Source: an uncultured Oscillospiraceae bacterium
GTDB taxonomy: Bacteria; Bacillota; Clostridia; Oscillospirales; Ruminococcaceae
Assembly: GCA_900552845.1 (NCBI GenBank)
Contig: USBC01000005.1
Location: 1-23,920 of the forward strand
Direction of reading: 5' to 3'
DNA length: 23,920 nt
The notes beneath the pieces are model-generated. The model saw nothing but the letters and a program-made list of their open reading frames with translations, was not told the DNA's origin and ran no database searches. The position numbers and the translations under genes were made by a program. Position 1 is the first letter of the stretch; every line of letters begins with the position of its first letter. Below are positions 13,809 to 20,522 of this stretch, piece after piece.

Positions 13809-14801
13809 TTATCCGTTGGCGTTCTGTTCCATAATACGCATGGCTTCCCCTATATCAAAGGAGTAATCTCCATCGGAAGCCTTTTGTGCAGCGCTGCGCT
13901 CGGCTTCGGCGGCTTCAACGGTGGTGATTCCCTTGGCTGCCCATGCTGCCAGTATTTTGTCTATGTAGGCAAAGGAGACCTTACCGGTGGCATCTACTGC
14001 GCGGTCATAGGCAAGTTTCAGCAGATCTTCCGGCGACATGTATTCGCCGCACCAGCGTGCCACACACGCCTTTTCTTTGGCGGTCAGCGCCCGCTCCGGC
14101 AAACCGAACAGTCGGCGGATCCGCTGCTCGTCGTTCTCTTGGCGGGTCAGCCACATAATCTTCTCCTCTGCCTTTTCGTAGGTGTCGACGCCTTCCTTCA
14201 ACCAGCCTGCTACCGTTTTCTCCAGATAACCCAGCTTTGTTTTCCCCTTGTTACGGCAGTAGGCGGCAGTTACCAGCAGATAGTCGGGAGAAAGCTCCAA
14301 CGAGCCGTACAGATAGGCGAGGACCTCCCGCTCACTGGCGGAAAGCACTTCGCCTCGCGCCGATTCCAGCTCCGTCGTTAATGCAGAAAACTGCTTGTCC
14401 TGCCGCAGCAGTGTGTTGATCTCTGCAGGAGAAAGATGTCCCCTTGCCCGCACGGTGGTAATGGTCTGCCCATTGGCGGTCTCCTGCGTGACAGCAGGGG
14501 AGGGTACGGCAGGTGGGGCGGCTTGGGAGGATTGGGGTACTACCGGCTGCGGTGCGGGGGCGGTACAGGGAGTAAAAAGCTCCGCCTCCTGCCAGTATTG
14601 CAGGCAATCATTTACCTCGGATTCAGACAGCCCCAGCCGTGCGGCAATACCGGTGGTATCCACTGGGCTTTGTCCCTGCCGCAGTGCCAGCAGCAGCACC
14701 TTAAGCTGCCCCTCGGTGCAGAATTTCAGGTAGCGGTCGGCAACGGCTGCAGGGACGGCAAATATGCTGCCCCATACCCCGAAATTGATCTCGTACGGCA
14801 T
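13809..14801 (-). CDS. DnaD-domain replication initiation protein
   Basis: 330 residues. An N-terminal winged-helix-like region (about 18-75, with LAL...TTGIAARLGLSESEVNDCLQYW), a Pro/Ala/Gln-rich linker (about 78-110), then two DnaB_2/DnaD C-terminal repeats (about 125-215 and 225-300, including SPDYLLVTAAYCRNKGK and SPEDLLKLAYDRAVDATGKVSFAYIDKIL). The ATG at 14801 has AGGAGG at about 14810-14815 (reverse). The upstream part of the frame, to 15023, is a read-through of the hairpin array and should not be included. First gene of the dnaD-dnaC-tcdA-elbB operon. Confidence 0.9.
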   Translation of the reverse strand: MPYEINFGVWGSIFAVPAAVADRYLKFCTEGQLKVLLLALRQGQSPVDTTGIAARLGLSESEVNDCLQYWQEAELFTPCTAPAPQPVVPQSSQAAPPAVPSPAVTQETANGQTITTVRARGHLSPAEINTLLRQDKQFSALTTELESARGEVLSASEREVLAYLYGSLELSPDYLLVTAAYCRNKGKTKLGYLEKTVAGWLKEGVDTYEKAEEKIMWLTRQENDEQRIRRLFGLPERALTAKEKACVARWCGEYMSPEDLLKLAYDRAVDATGKVSFAYIDKILAAWAAKGITTVEAAEAERSAAQKASDGDYSFDIGEAMRIMEQNANG

Positions 14802-14833
14802 AGCGGCTCTCCTCCTTTTGCTGTATAGGCTCC

Positions 14834-14968
14834 GGCTTCCGTGGGAGCACCGCCCGCAGGGCGTTTCGGCTGCGCCGAAACAGACGGGCTTCGCCCGTCT
14901 TGCCCGCCGCAGGCGGGCAGCCCTGCGGGCGTCTCTTCCCAAGGCAGCGGCTTCGGCGTTCGGAAGCC
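14834..14968 (-). repeat. Array of five triloop hairpins in the dnaD leader
   Basis: Consecutive perfect inverted repeats, each with a three-base loop: CGCCC-gca-GGGCG (14851-14863), TTTCGGC-tgc-GCCGAAA (14864-14880), GACGGGC-ttc-GCCCGTC (14883-14899), TGCCCGCC-gca-GGCGGGCA (14901-14919) and GCCC-tgc-GGGC (14920-14930). They are enclosed by an outer pair GGCTTCCG / CGGAAGCC (14834-14841 and 14961-14968). The block lies between the dnaD promoter and its ribosome binding site. Confidence 0.85.
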
Positions 14969-14982
14969 ATATTTCAGCCACA

Positions 14983-15011
14983 ATTATACCACAAACAAAT
15001 CTTAATGAGAA
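14983..15011 (-). promoter_or_regulatory. Promoter of the dnaD operon
   Basis: Minus strand extended -10 TGG-TATAAT (TATAAT at 14988-14983) with a weak TTCTCA at -35 (15011-15006), 17-base spacer. Divergent from the TSCPD promoter. Confidence 0.55.
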
Positions 15012-15038
15012 CACAAAAATCAAATTCCCGCACGGAGG

Positions 15039-15068
15039 TTGCTTTTCCCCTGCAAAAAAGGTTATAAT
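15039..15068 (+). promoter_or_regulatory. Promoter of the TSCPD / DUF4364 operon
   Basis: TTGCTT (15039-15044), 18-base spacer, TATAAT (15063-15068), 33 bases before the ATG. Confidence 0.65.
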
Positions 15069-15100
15069 AGAGAAAATCCATCAAAAGAAAGGCTTATACC

Positions 15101-15358
15101 ATGCATTTTTATTACGAACCCAAGGGCGTCTGTTCCCGCGCCATTGATATTGACATCGACGAGACGACCGGCGTGATCCGCCAGGTACAGTTCACCGGCG
15201 GCTGCAACGGCAACACCAAGGGATTGAGTGCTTTGGTCGTCGGACAGCCCGCCGGGGAGGTTATCAGCCGCTTGCAGGGCATTCGCTGCGGGCTGCGTCC
15301 CACCAGCTGCCCCGACCAGCTGGCGCAGGCATTGACCGAGGCGTTGGAACAGATCTGA
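15101..15358 (+). CDS. TSCPD domain protein (TIGR03905 type)
   Basis: 85 residues. Four cysteines (Cys11, Cys35, Cys63, Cys70) in the pattern of stand-alone TSCPD proteins: YEPKGVCSRAIDIDID, QFTGGCNGNTKGLS, IRCGLRPTSCPDQLA. The same module is found at the C-terminus of vitamin-B12-dependent ribonucleotide reductase NrdJ; alone, its role is unknown, perhaps metal or redox binding. RBS AAAGAAAGG. It opens a four-gene operon with an unknown protein, a DUF4364 protein and a membrane protein. Confidence 0.88.
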   Translation: MHFYYEPKGVCSRAIDIDIDETTGVIRQVQFTGGCNGNTKGLSALVVGQPAGEVISRLQGIRCGLRPTSCPDQLAQALTEALEQI

Positions 15359-15396
15359 CCCCGCAGAAAGCGGAAAAGGAGAGGGAGGTAACCGGC

Positions 15397-15912
15397 GTGA
15401 CAGAGGATATTAAGATCTATCGACAGAATACAGAAGAACCGCCCCTTTCCGAAGGGGAGAAGGCGGCAAGGGAATACCGCCGCCAGCAGGAAAACGGCAA
15501 TTTGGAGCGTGCGCACCGGCTGGGAGAGGCACTTTACCGCCTCTTTCTTGCTATGCCCGTGCAGGGGGACTATGCCGCCCAGCAATGGGTGCTGCTCTCC
15601 TTTCTGGTGGAAAACGAGCTGGAGCAGCAGGTAGAAAACACCCTGCTGAGCCAGTCGGTGCAAAGCCGCTTTGCAGAGCTGTTGGAGCAGCAGTCGCCGG
15701 AGCTGGCGCATACGGTCCATGATGCGAGAGCCTTTACCCTATATACCCTCAATGAGACCCGCCGCTCCCCCCGCAGTGAGGGCGAGATCTTTGCCAAGCT
15801 GTGCGAACAGCCGGAAAACGAGGAGGTCATCGCATTGGGCGAGCGTCTGGCGGAGGAATTTACCGCCCGGATTACCGAAGCGGTTGCCGCAGCCGGCTTC
15901 CTTACGGATTAA
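15397..15912 (+). CDS. Conserved-looking hypothetical protein, helical
   Basis: 171 residues, GTG start with GAGGGAGG at 15381-15388. The product is acidic and helical, with no membrane segment or signal peptide: a charged N-terminal part, ALYRLFLAMPVQGDYAAQQWVLLSFLVENELEQQVENTLL, and TLYTLNETRRSPRSEGEIFAKLCEQPENEEVIALG. I do not recognise a family. Lies 38 bases after the TSCPD gene and 15 bases before the DUF4364 gene, so it is co-transcribed. Codon use matches the neighbours, which supports it as a real gene. Confidence 0.75.
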   Translation: MTEDIKIYRQNTEEPPLSEGEKAAREYRRQQENGNLERAHRLGEALYRLFLAMPVQGDYAAQQWVLLSFLVENELEQQVENTLLSQSVQSRFAELLEQQSPELAHTVHDARAFTLYTLNETRRSPRSEGEIFAKLCEQPENEEVIALGERLAEEFTARITEAVAAAGFLTD

Positions 15913-15927
15913 GGCAGGAGGCAGTAA

Positions 15928-16521
15928 ATGGAACAGAATTTTTTTACCGAAGGGGTGCGCCCCGGCAGTGTGACCACGCCGGAGCAGGTGCAAATGCTCC
16001 TTTGCTATATCTTTCGGGAAGCGGACCGACCGGTCACATTGGCGCAGGTGAATGAGGTTCTGCAGCGACAGTCGCTGGTCAATTATTTTGAGTTTGCCGA
16101 AGCCGCCAAATTGCTGATCCGCATGGGACATCTTCAGCCGCAGCAGGACGGTTGCTATGTTCTGTCCGAAGAGGGCAGGGCGCTGTCGGATACCTTTCGG
16201 GATAAGCTGCCGCCTGCCGTGCGGCAGCGTGCGCAGTGTGCATTGGACGATATGCTGACTCTGCTGCGCCGTCAAAGGGAGAACAAGGTGCAGATCAATC
16301 AGGTAGGGGACGGCTGGCAAATCACCCTCACTATCACCGATATCGGTAGCGATTTGATGAGCCTGACGCTTTTTCTGCCCACCGAGGAGGAGTGCGGACA
16401 GGTGCGCCGCCGCTTCCTCAATGACCCGATGCTGCTGTATAAGGGCACCATGGCGCTGCTCACCGGCGATATGGAGACCTTCGGTGATCTGACACCCAGC
16501 GACAGAGATCTTTTTATCTGA
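15928..16521 (+). CDS. DUF4364 family protein (winged-helix-like)
   Basis: 197 residues. The N-terminal TPEQVQMLLCYIFREADRPVTLAQVNEVLQRQSLVNYFEFAEAAKLLIRMGHLQ resembles a winged helix, followed by DGCYVLSEEGRALSDTFRDKLPPAVR and a beta-rich C-terminal half. This matches my recollection of DUF4364 from Clostridia, proposed as DNA-binding regulators but not characterised. RBS AGGAGG about nine bases before the ATG. Third gene of the operon. Confidence 0.85.
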   Translation: MEQNFFTEGVRPGSVTTPEQVQMLLCYIFREADRPVTLAQVNEVLQRQSLVNYFEFAEAAKLLIRMGHLQPQQDGCYVLSEEGRALSDTFRDKLPPAVRQRAQCALDDMLTLLRRQRENKVQINQVGDGWQITLTITDIGSDLMSLTLFLPTEEECGQVRRRFLNDPMLLYKGTMALLTGDMETFGDLTPSDRDLFI

Positions 16522-16543
16522 TGATCCAATAAAGGAGAGAAAA

Positions 16544-16924
16544 ATGGCTGCAAAGCGTACGTTAATGGTATTCTGCACGCTGTACGGGCTGGCAAAGGTC
16601 GTCGGTACGGTGCTGTATCACCTGCGTGGGGCAGGACAGCTCCAGCTGGCGGTGCTCATTGTGTCACTTGTTGTCGGCGTGATCGGGCTGGGCGCAGGAA
16701 TCATATGGATCGCCCAGCGCCGGGTGCGCGGTGTGACGGTACGAATCTTGCTGCTGCTGTACAGCATGGCGGCGGTTGCCAATATTCTGATTACCCGCGT
16801 CAATCCGGTGCCGCAGGGCATCGGAGCATGGGAGATTCTGGTGACGGGCACATTGTTTGAGTGTATCTTGTTTCTTGCCTCTCTGCTCATTCCCATGCCG
16901 GATTACCCCGACGGCAAAGCGTAA
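16544..16924 (+). CDS. Small four-helix membrane protein, unknown
   Basis: 126 residues with four hydrophobic helices (about 6-24, 32-54, 66-86, 98-117) and short charged loops (AQRRVRG). No family recognised. RBS AAAGGAGAG before the ATG at 16544; 22 bases after the DUF4364 gene, so probably the last gene of that operon. No clear terminator follows: an AAGGCA / TGCCTT pair around an A/T-rich centre (about 16923-16953) lacks a T tail and overlaps the tRNA promoter. Confidence 0.7.
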   Translation: MAAKRTLMVFCTLYGLAKVVGTVLYHLRGAGQLQLAVLIVSLVVGVIGLGAGIIWIAQRRVRGVTVRILLLLYSMAAVANILITRVNPVPQGIGAWEILVTGTLFECILFLASLLIPMPDYPDGKA

Positions 16925-16947
16925 GGCATATTTTTTTAAAAAAGGGA

Positions 16948-16976
16948 TTGCCTTATTGCTGCGGGTGGTGTATAAT
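16948..16976 (+). promoter_or_regulatory. Promoter of tRNA-Val
   Basis: TTGCCT (16948-16953), 17-base spacer, TATAAT (16971-16976); the mature 5' end is 12 bases downstream. Confidence 0.8.
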
Positions 16977-16987
16977 ATACAGGCATC

Positions 16988-17064
16988 GGAGGCGTAGCTC
17001 AGCTGGTCAGAGCGCCTGCTTCACACGCAGGAGGTCCACGGTTCGAGCCCGTGCGTCTCCACCA
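16988..17064 (+). tRNA. tRNA-Val (anticodon CAC)
   Basis: 77 bases with an encoded CCA end. Acceptor GGAGGCG / CGTCTCC (one G-U), D arm GCTC / GAGC, anticodon arm CCTGC-TTCACAC-GCAGG with CAC at 17022-17024, T arm CACGG-TTCGAGC-CCGTG. It reads GTG codons, which are common in this window. Confidence 0.97.
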
Positions 17065-17067
17065 AAT

Positions 17068-17092
17068 AAAAAACGCCTTCGGGCGTTTTTTT
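17068..17092 (+). terminator. Terminator of tRNA-Val
   Basis: AAAAAACGCC-ttcg-GGCGTTTTTTT, a stable UUCG tetraloop hairpin starting four bases after the CCA. Confidence 0.92.
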
Positions 17093-17161
17093 GTTTTAAG
17101 AGGGCAGCGGAAAAGGCAAAAAACATTGTTCGGGGAGAAAGCTGCCGCAGCGCCTGCCGAG

Positions 17162-17190
17162 TTGAACCGTTCCGGAAAATATGCTATAAT
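17162..17190 (+). promoter_or_regulatory. Promoter upstream of the MITE-like element and the CmpB-type gene
   Basis: TTGAAC (17162-17167), 17-base spacer, extended -10 TGC-TATAAT (TATAAT at 17185-17190). The last T of the -10 box is the first base of the TA flanking the element, so the element starts immediately after the promoter. Confidence 0.7.
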
Positions 17191-17191
17191 A

Positions 17192-17462
17192 CCTTCGCTT
17201 GACAAGAGCACATACGGTTTTTGCGGGCATAAATGCCGTATGGCATTGCGCGGTTCATCGGCAGGCGCCAGCCTGCCATCTTCGCCGCGCTTCCCCCTAC
17301 AGCATTTCTGCCGCGCAAAAACTCCACAGGACTTTTCGGCGAGGGAAAATCAGATGATGGCAAGGAAGAGGACGCCGGCATACTGGCGTATGCCAAGGAC
17401 GATGACGCAGTCAGCGCTGATTTGCACCGCCGAAAAGCGTGTGTGTCCTTGTCAAGCGAAGG
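17192..17462 (+). mobile_element. 271-bp MITE-like element with TA flanks
   Basis: Perfect 15-bp terminal inverted repeats CCTTCGCTTGACAAG (17192-17206) and CTTGTCAAGCGAAGG (17448-17462). Both ends are bordered by TA (17190-17191, 17463-17464), the target duplication of IS630/Tc1-type elements. The ends stay partly complementary for some 35-40 bases inward (CACATACG / CGTGTGTG, TTTTTG / CAAAAG-like). The interior has more hairpins, such as GGCAGGC-gcca-GCCTGCC and GGCATAC-tggc-GTATGCC. No transposase is encoded, so it would be mobilised in trans. A structured non-coding RNA is the alternative reading. Confidence 0.72.
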
Positions 17463-17507
17463 TACCATATGCAGCTATACATTACCGTATTTCATCAGGG
17501 AGGGTGT

Positions 17508-18287
17508 ATGAATACCTTTTTGAAGCTGGCTTTTCTGTTCTTTATCGGCTCCTCGCTGGGCTGGGTGCTGGAGCTTTTGTTCCGGCGTTTTCTCTCCGGC
17601 AATAACCCGGAGCGCAAATGGATCAACCCCGGCTTTATGGTGGGGCCCTATGTGCCGTTGTACGGTACGGGGCTTTGTATTTTGTATCTGGTCTCCCGTC
17701 TGGCAGAAAGCAGGCAGGGCGGCAGCGCCTTGTGGAACAATATTCTGATGCTGCTGCTGATGGCAGCCGCCATGACCGCCATCGAGTATATCGCCGGTAT
17801 CATGACGCTGAAGGTGATGCATGCCCGTCTGTGGGATTACAGCCGCCGCTGGGGAAATATTGACGGACTGATCTGCCCGTTGTTTTCGGCAATTTGGGCG
17901 GTAATGGGCGCAGCTTACTATTTTCTTGTCGATCCCTATATCTTGCGGGCGCTGGATTGGCTTTCCCGCAATCTGGCGTTTTCCTTTGTCATCGGGGTAT
18001 TCTTCGGCGTCTTTGCCATCGACTTTGTCTACTCCACGCATCTGATGGTGAAGATAAGGACCTTTGCCCGCGAGAAGAATGTAGTGGTCCGCTACGAGGA
18101 GCTGAAAGCCTATCTCAAGGAGGGCAGAGAGAAGGGAAAACAGCACTTCTTTTTGGCGCTGCATACCGATCTGCCGATGCGGGAGCAGCTTCAGCGGTAT
18201 TACGAGTATCGTAAAGCCCGCCGCGAGGAGCTGGACAGAATTCTCCACGGGGAAAACGACGGCAATACTGCTGCCAACGCACAGTAA
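17508..18287 (+). CDS. Putative ABC-transporter type IV (CmpB-like) membrane protein
   Basis: 259 residues with about six hydrophobic helices in the first two thirds. The N-terminal FLFFIGSSLGWVLELLFRRF, WINPGFMVGPYVPLYGTG and MTAIEYIAGIMTLKVMHARLWDYS...NIDGLICPLFSAIW match the PF06541 family called putative ABC-transporter permease (ABC_trans_CmpB), whose true role is not established. A basic cytoplasmic tail of about 70 residues follows. The ATG at 17508 has AGGGAGGG at 17497-17504. The gene's likely promoter lies on the far side of the 271-bp element. Monocistronic, terminator at 18300. Confidence 0.85.
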   Translation: MNTFLKLAFLFFIGSSLGWVLELLFRRFLSGNNPERKWINPGFMVGPYVPLYGTGLCILYLVSRLAESRQGGSALWNNILMLLLMAAAMTAIEYIAGIMTLKVMHARLWDYSRRWGNIDGLICPLFSAIWAVMGAAYYFLVDPYILRALDWLSRNLAFSFVIGVFFGVFAIDFVYSTHLMVKIRTFAREKNVVVRYEELKAYLKEGREKGKQHFFLALHTDLPMREQLQRYYEYRKARREELDRILHGENDGNTAANAQ

Positions 18288-18299
18288 TATCACAAACCG

Positions 18300-18325
18300 A
18301 AAGCGCGCCGGAAGGTGCGCTTTTC
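18300..18325 (+). terminator. Terminator of the CmpB-type gene
   Basis: AAAGCGCGCC-ggaa-GGTGCGCTTTT with one G-U pair, 12 bases after the stop. Confidence 0.8.
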
Positions 18326-18481
18326 TGTGCGTTTTCTTCCGCAGCCGGGTGCGGACGCCTGCTTTGCCCCACTGCCGATGAGAAAGGGCACTTTTTTAGG
18401 TGCTGCAAGGCGGAGAAAGCAGAGGACGGGTTTATTTTGGACAAAAAGCACAAAATGCCACAGGTTTTTTTGGAAAAGCAC

Positions 18482-18510
18482 TTGAAACGGAACACACTAT
18501 TGTGTAGAAT
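18482..18510 (+). promoter_or_regulatory. Promoter of metK
   Basis: TTGAAA (18482-18487), 17-base spacer, TAGAAT (18505-18510). The leader of about 80 bases holds two hairpins, TCGGCA-ggtat-TGCCGA (about 18528-18544) and GCCGCC-tgcg-GGCGGC (about 18553-18568); no S-box (SAM-I) motifs are seen. The rest of the gap, 18326-18481, shows nothing I can name. Confidence 0.6.
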
Positions 18511-18595
18511 GGGGAAGTCCCAAAGTATTCGGCAGGTATTGCCGATATTCTGCCGCCTGCGGGCGGCGAAAAACCGAATTATGGAGGAAAGACGC

Positions 18596-19789
18596 ATGAG
18601 AACGCTGTTTACGTCCGAGTCGGTGACCGAAGGTCACCCTGACAAAATCTGCGATCAAATCTCCGATGGTGTACTGGACGCCCTGCTCGCTGTTGATCCC
18701 TATTCCCGCTGCGCCTGCGAAACCACCGCAGAGCCCGGTGCGGTGCACATCATGGGAGAAATAACGACCTCGGCAACGGTAAATTACATCGAGATCGCAC
18801 GCAAGGTCATTCGGGAGATTGGCTATACCAAGCCCGAGTATGGCTTTGATGCTGATACCTGTGAGATCAGTTGCTCGCTGCACACCCAGTCGGCGGATAT
18901 CGCCCAGGGTGTCGATCTGGCGCTGGAAGCCAAGGAAGCCATTGATACTGACGGACTCGGCGCCGGAGATCAGGGCATGATGTTCGGCTTTGCCTGCGAC
19001 GAAACGCCGGAGCTGATGCCCCTGCCCATTACGCTGGCGCATCGCATTACCCGCCGGCTTGCCGCAGTCCGCAAAAGCGGTGAACTGGGCTACCTTCGCC
19101 CCGATGGCAAGGCACAGGTTACGGTAGAATATGAAAACGGCAAGCCCGTCCGCATCAACACAGTGGTGCTTTCCACTCAGCACGATGAGGATATCGACCC
19201 CGCAACGCTCCGTCAGGATATGATCGAGCGGGTCATCAAGCCCTGTATCCCCGCCGAAATGCTGGACGATGAGACCAAGTATTACATCAATCCCACCGGT
19301 CGCTTTGTACTGGGCGGCCCTGCTGCGGATACCGGGTTGACCGGCCGCAAGATCATTGTGGATACCTATGGCGGCTACGCCCGTCACGGCGGCGGCGCCT
19401 TCAGCGGCAAGGACGCCACCAAGGTGGACCGCTCTGCGGCGTATATGGCAAGAAATATTGCCAAGACCATTGTGGAGGCGGGAGCTGCCCACCGCTGCGA
19501 GATCCAGCTCAGCTATGCCATTGGTGTGGCGCGCCCCGTTTCCATCTATGTAGAGACTGCCGGCACCAATGCCATTCCCGAAGCGGACATTTTCCATTGG
19601 ATCGAGCGCAATTACGATCTCCGCCCGGCGGGAATCATCGAAAAACTGGGGCTGCATGCGCCCATCTTCGGCAAGACGGCGGCATACGGTCACTTTGGCC
19701 GCAACGACGCCGAATTCAGCTGGGAAAAAAGCGACCCCAAGGCGCTTGCCGAGCTGAAGGCGATGGTCGCCGAAATGAAGCAGAACTAA
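18596..19789 (+). CDS. metK: S-adenosylmethionine synthetase
   Basis: Makes SAM from methionine and ATP in the cytoplasm. 397 residues, full length. Signatures: FTSESVTEGHPDK (His14, Asp16), GAGDQGMMFG at 122-131, GRFVLGGPAADTGLTGRK, and the phosphate-binding GGGAFSGKD at 265-273. The ATG at 18596 is chosen because GGAGGAAA (18583-18590) is placed for it and the product then begins MRTLFTSESV like the family; earlier in-frame ATGs at 18437 and 18581 are not supported. Monocistronic. Confidence 0.98.
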   Translation: MRTLFTSESVTEGHPDKICDQISDGVLDALLAVDPYSRCACETTAEPGAVHIMGEITTSATVNYIEIARKVIREIGYTKPEYGFDADTCEISCSLHTQSADIAQGVDLALEAKEAIDTDGLGAGDQGMMFGFACDETPELMPLPITLAHRITRRLAAVRKSGELGYLRPDGKAQVTVEYENGKPVRINTVVLSTQHDEDIDPATLRQDMIERVIKPCIPAEMLDDETKYYINPTGRFVLGGPAADTGLTGRKIIVDTYGGYARHGGGAFSGKDATKVDRSAAYMARNIAKTIVEAGAAHRCEIQLSYAIGVARPVSIYVETAGTNAIPEADIFHWIERNYDLRPAGIIEKLGLHAPIFGKTAAYGHFGRNDAEFSWEKSDPKALAELKAMVAEMKQN

Positions 19790-19810
19790 ACCAAAACAGG
19801 ATAAAACAAA

Positions 19811-19844
19811 GGGAGCCTTTCCAGAGGGAGAGGCTCTCTTTTTA
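19811..19844 (+). terminator. Terminator of metK
   Basis: GAGCCTTTCC-agag-GGAGAGGCTC (one G-U) followed by TCTTTTT. Confidence 0.85.
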
Positions 19845-19859
19845 GTAGGTGCGGGGGAG

Positions 19860-19900
19860 AAAAAAAGAACGATGCCGCCCTCCGGCGGGAGAGCGGCATC
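19860..19900 (-). terminator. Terminator of the TSUP / flavin reductase operon
   Basis: Minus strand GATGCCGC / GCGGCATC with an inner GC-rich loop, then GTTCTTTTTTT. Confidence 0.8.
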
Positions 19901-19907
19901 GCGCAGA

Positions 19908-20501
19908 TCATTTTCTCTTTTTCCCATTGGGATTTTTGGGGCGCTTTTTACGGACGGAATAGCCGAAGGAACCGATTTTTTTGCCCATGGCGAAGTATTC
20001 CCCATGAGAATACGCCATCAGCCCTGCCTTTTCCAGACGCAGCTTACCTGCCTCGTCCAGCAGCTTTTCCTCCACATCCACCGCAACGATTTCGGCTAAA
20101 AACATATCATGGCTGCCCAACGGAATGATTTGCCGAACCCTGCATTCCAGCGACAGCGGGCTTTGGGTAATGACCGGTGCAGAGACCTCGTTTGCCGGTT
20201 CCGCCGTCAGTCCGGCAGCGGCAAGCTTATCCATTTCTCTGCCGGAGCGGACTCCGCAGAAATCGGTGGCGCGCGCCATAGCGCCGGTAGTCAGGTTGAT
20301 AACGAACTCGCCCGAATTCTTAATGATCTCATAGGAATAGCGTTCCGGACGCACTGAAATATAGGTCATGGGCGGGTCGCTGCAGGTGATGCCTGTCCAT
20401 GCAACGGTCAGGGCATTGGGGTTCTCCATTGTACCGCAGCTTACCAAGGCGGCAGGTACCGGCGCCAGCAGGGTGGAGCCTTTCCATTGTATTTTACTCA
20501 T
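19908..20501 (-). CDS. Flavin reductase-like (flavoredoxin-type) FMN-binding protein
   Basis: 197 residues of the flavin reductase-like domain family: PVPAALVSCGTMENPNALTVAWTGITCSDPPMTYISVRPERYSYEIIKNSGEFVINLTT, then ATDFCGVRSGREMDKL and a C-terminal HGEYFAMGKKIGSFGYSVRKK. Such proteins bind FMN and move electrons or reduce flavin; the partner is unknown here. It follows the TSUP transporter gene by 21 bases and shares its promoter. RBS AAAGGAA. The strongly basic tail (RKKRPKNPNGKKRK) is a little unusual. Confidence 0.9.
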   Translation of the reverse strand: MSKIQWKGSTLLAPVPAALVSCGTMENPNALTVAWTGITCSDPPMTYISVRPERYSYEIIKNSGEFVINLTTGAMARATDFCGVRSGREMDKLAAAGLTAEPANEVSAPVITQSPLSLECRVRQIIPLGSHDMFLAEIVAVDVEEKLLDEAGKLRLEKAGLMAYSHGEYFAMGKKIGSFGYSVRKKRPKNPNGKKRK

Positions 20502-20522
20502 AGCAGAATTCCTTTCCGGCGG

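Noticed and set aside
14802..15023. N-terminal extension of the DnaD-domain protein through the hairpin array
   Set aside because: The translation is Arg/Ala-rich repeat read-through, crosses the promoter, and the ATG at 14801 has a proper ribosome binding site.
17184..17468. 94-codon minus-strand frame spanning the whole MITE-like element
   Set aside because: It runs from border to border, has no ribosome binding site or domain, and is better explained by the element's palindromic ends.
18511..18595. Possible SAM riboswitch before metK
   Set aside because: The leader has two hairpins but none of the S-box conserved blocks; the leader is also short.
18497..20005. 502-codon minus-strand frame across metK
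   Set aside because: MetK on the plus strand has every family signature; the antisense frame has no ribosome binding site or recognisable domain.
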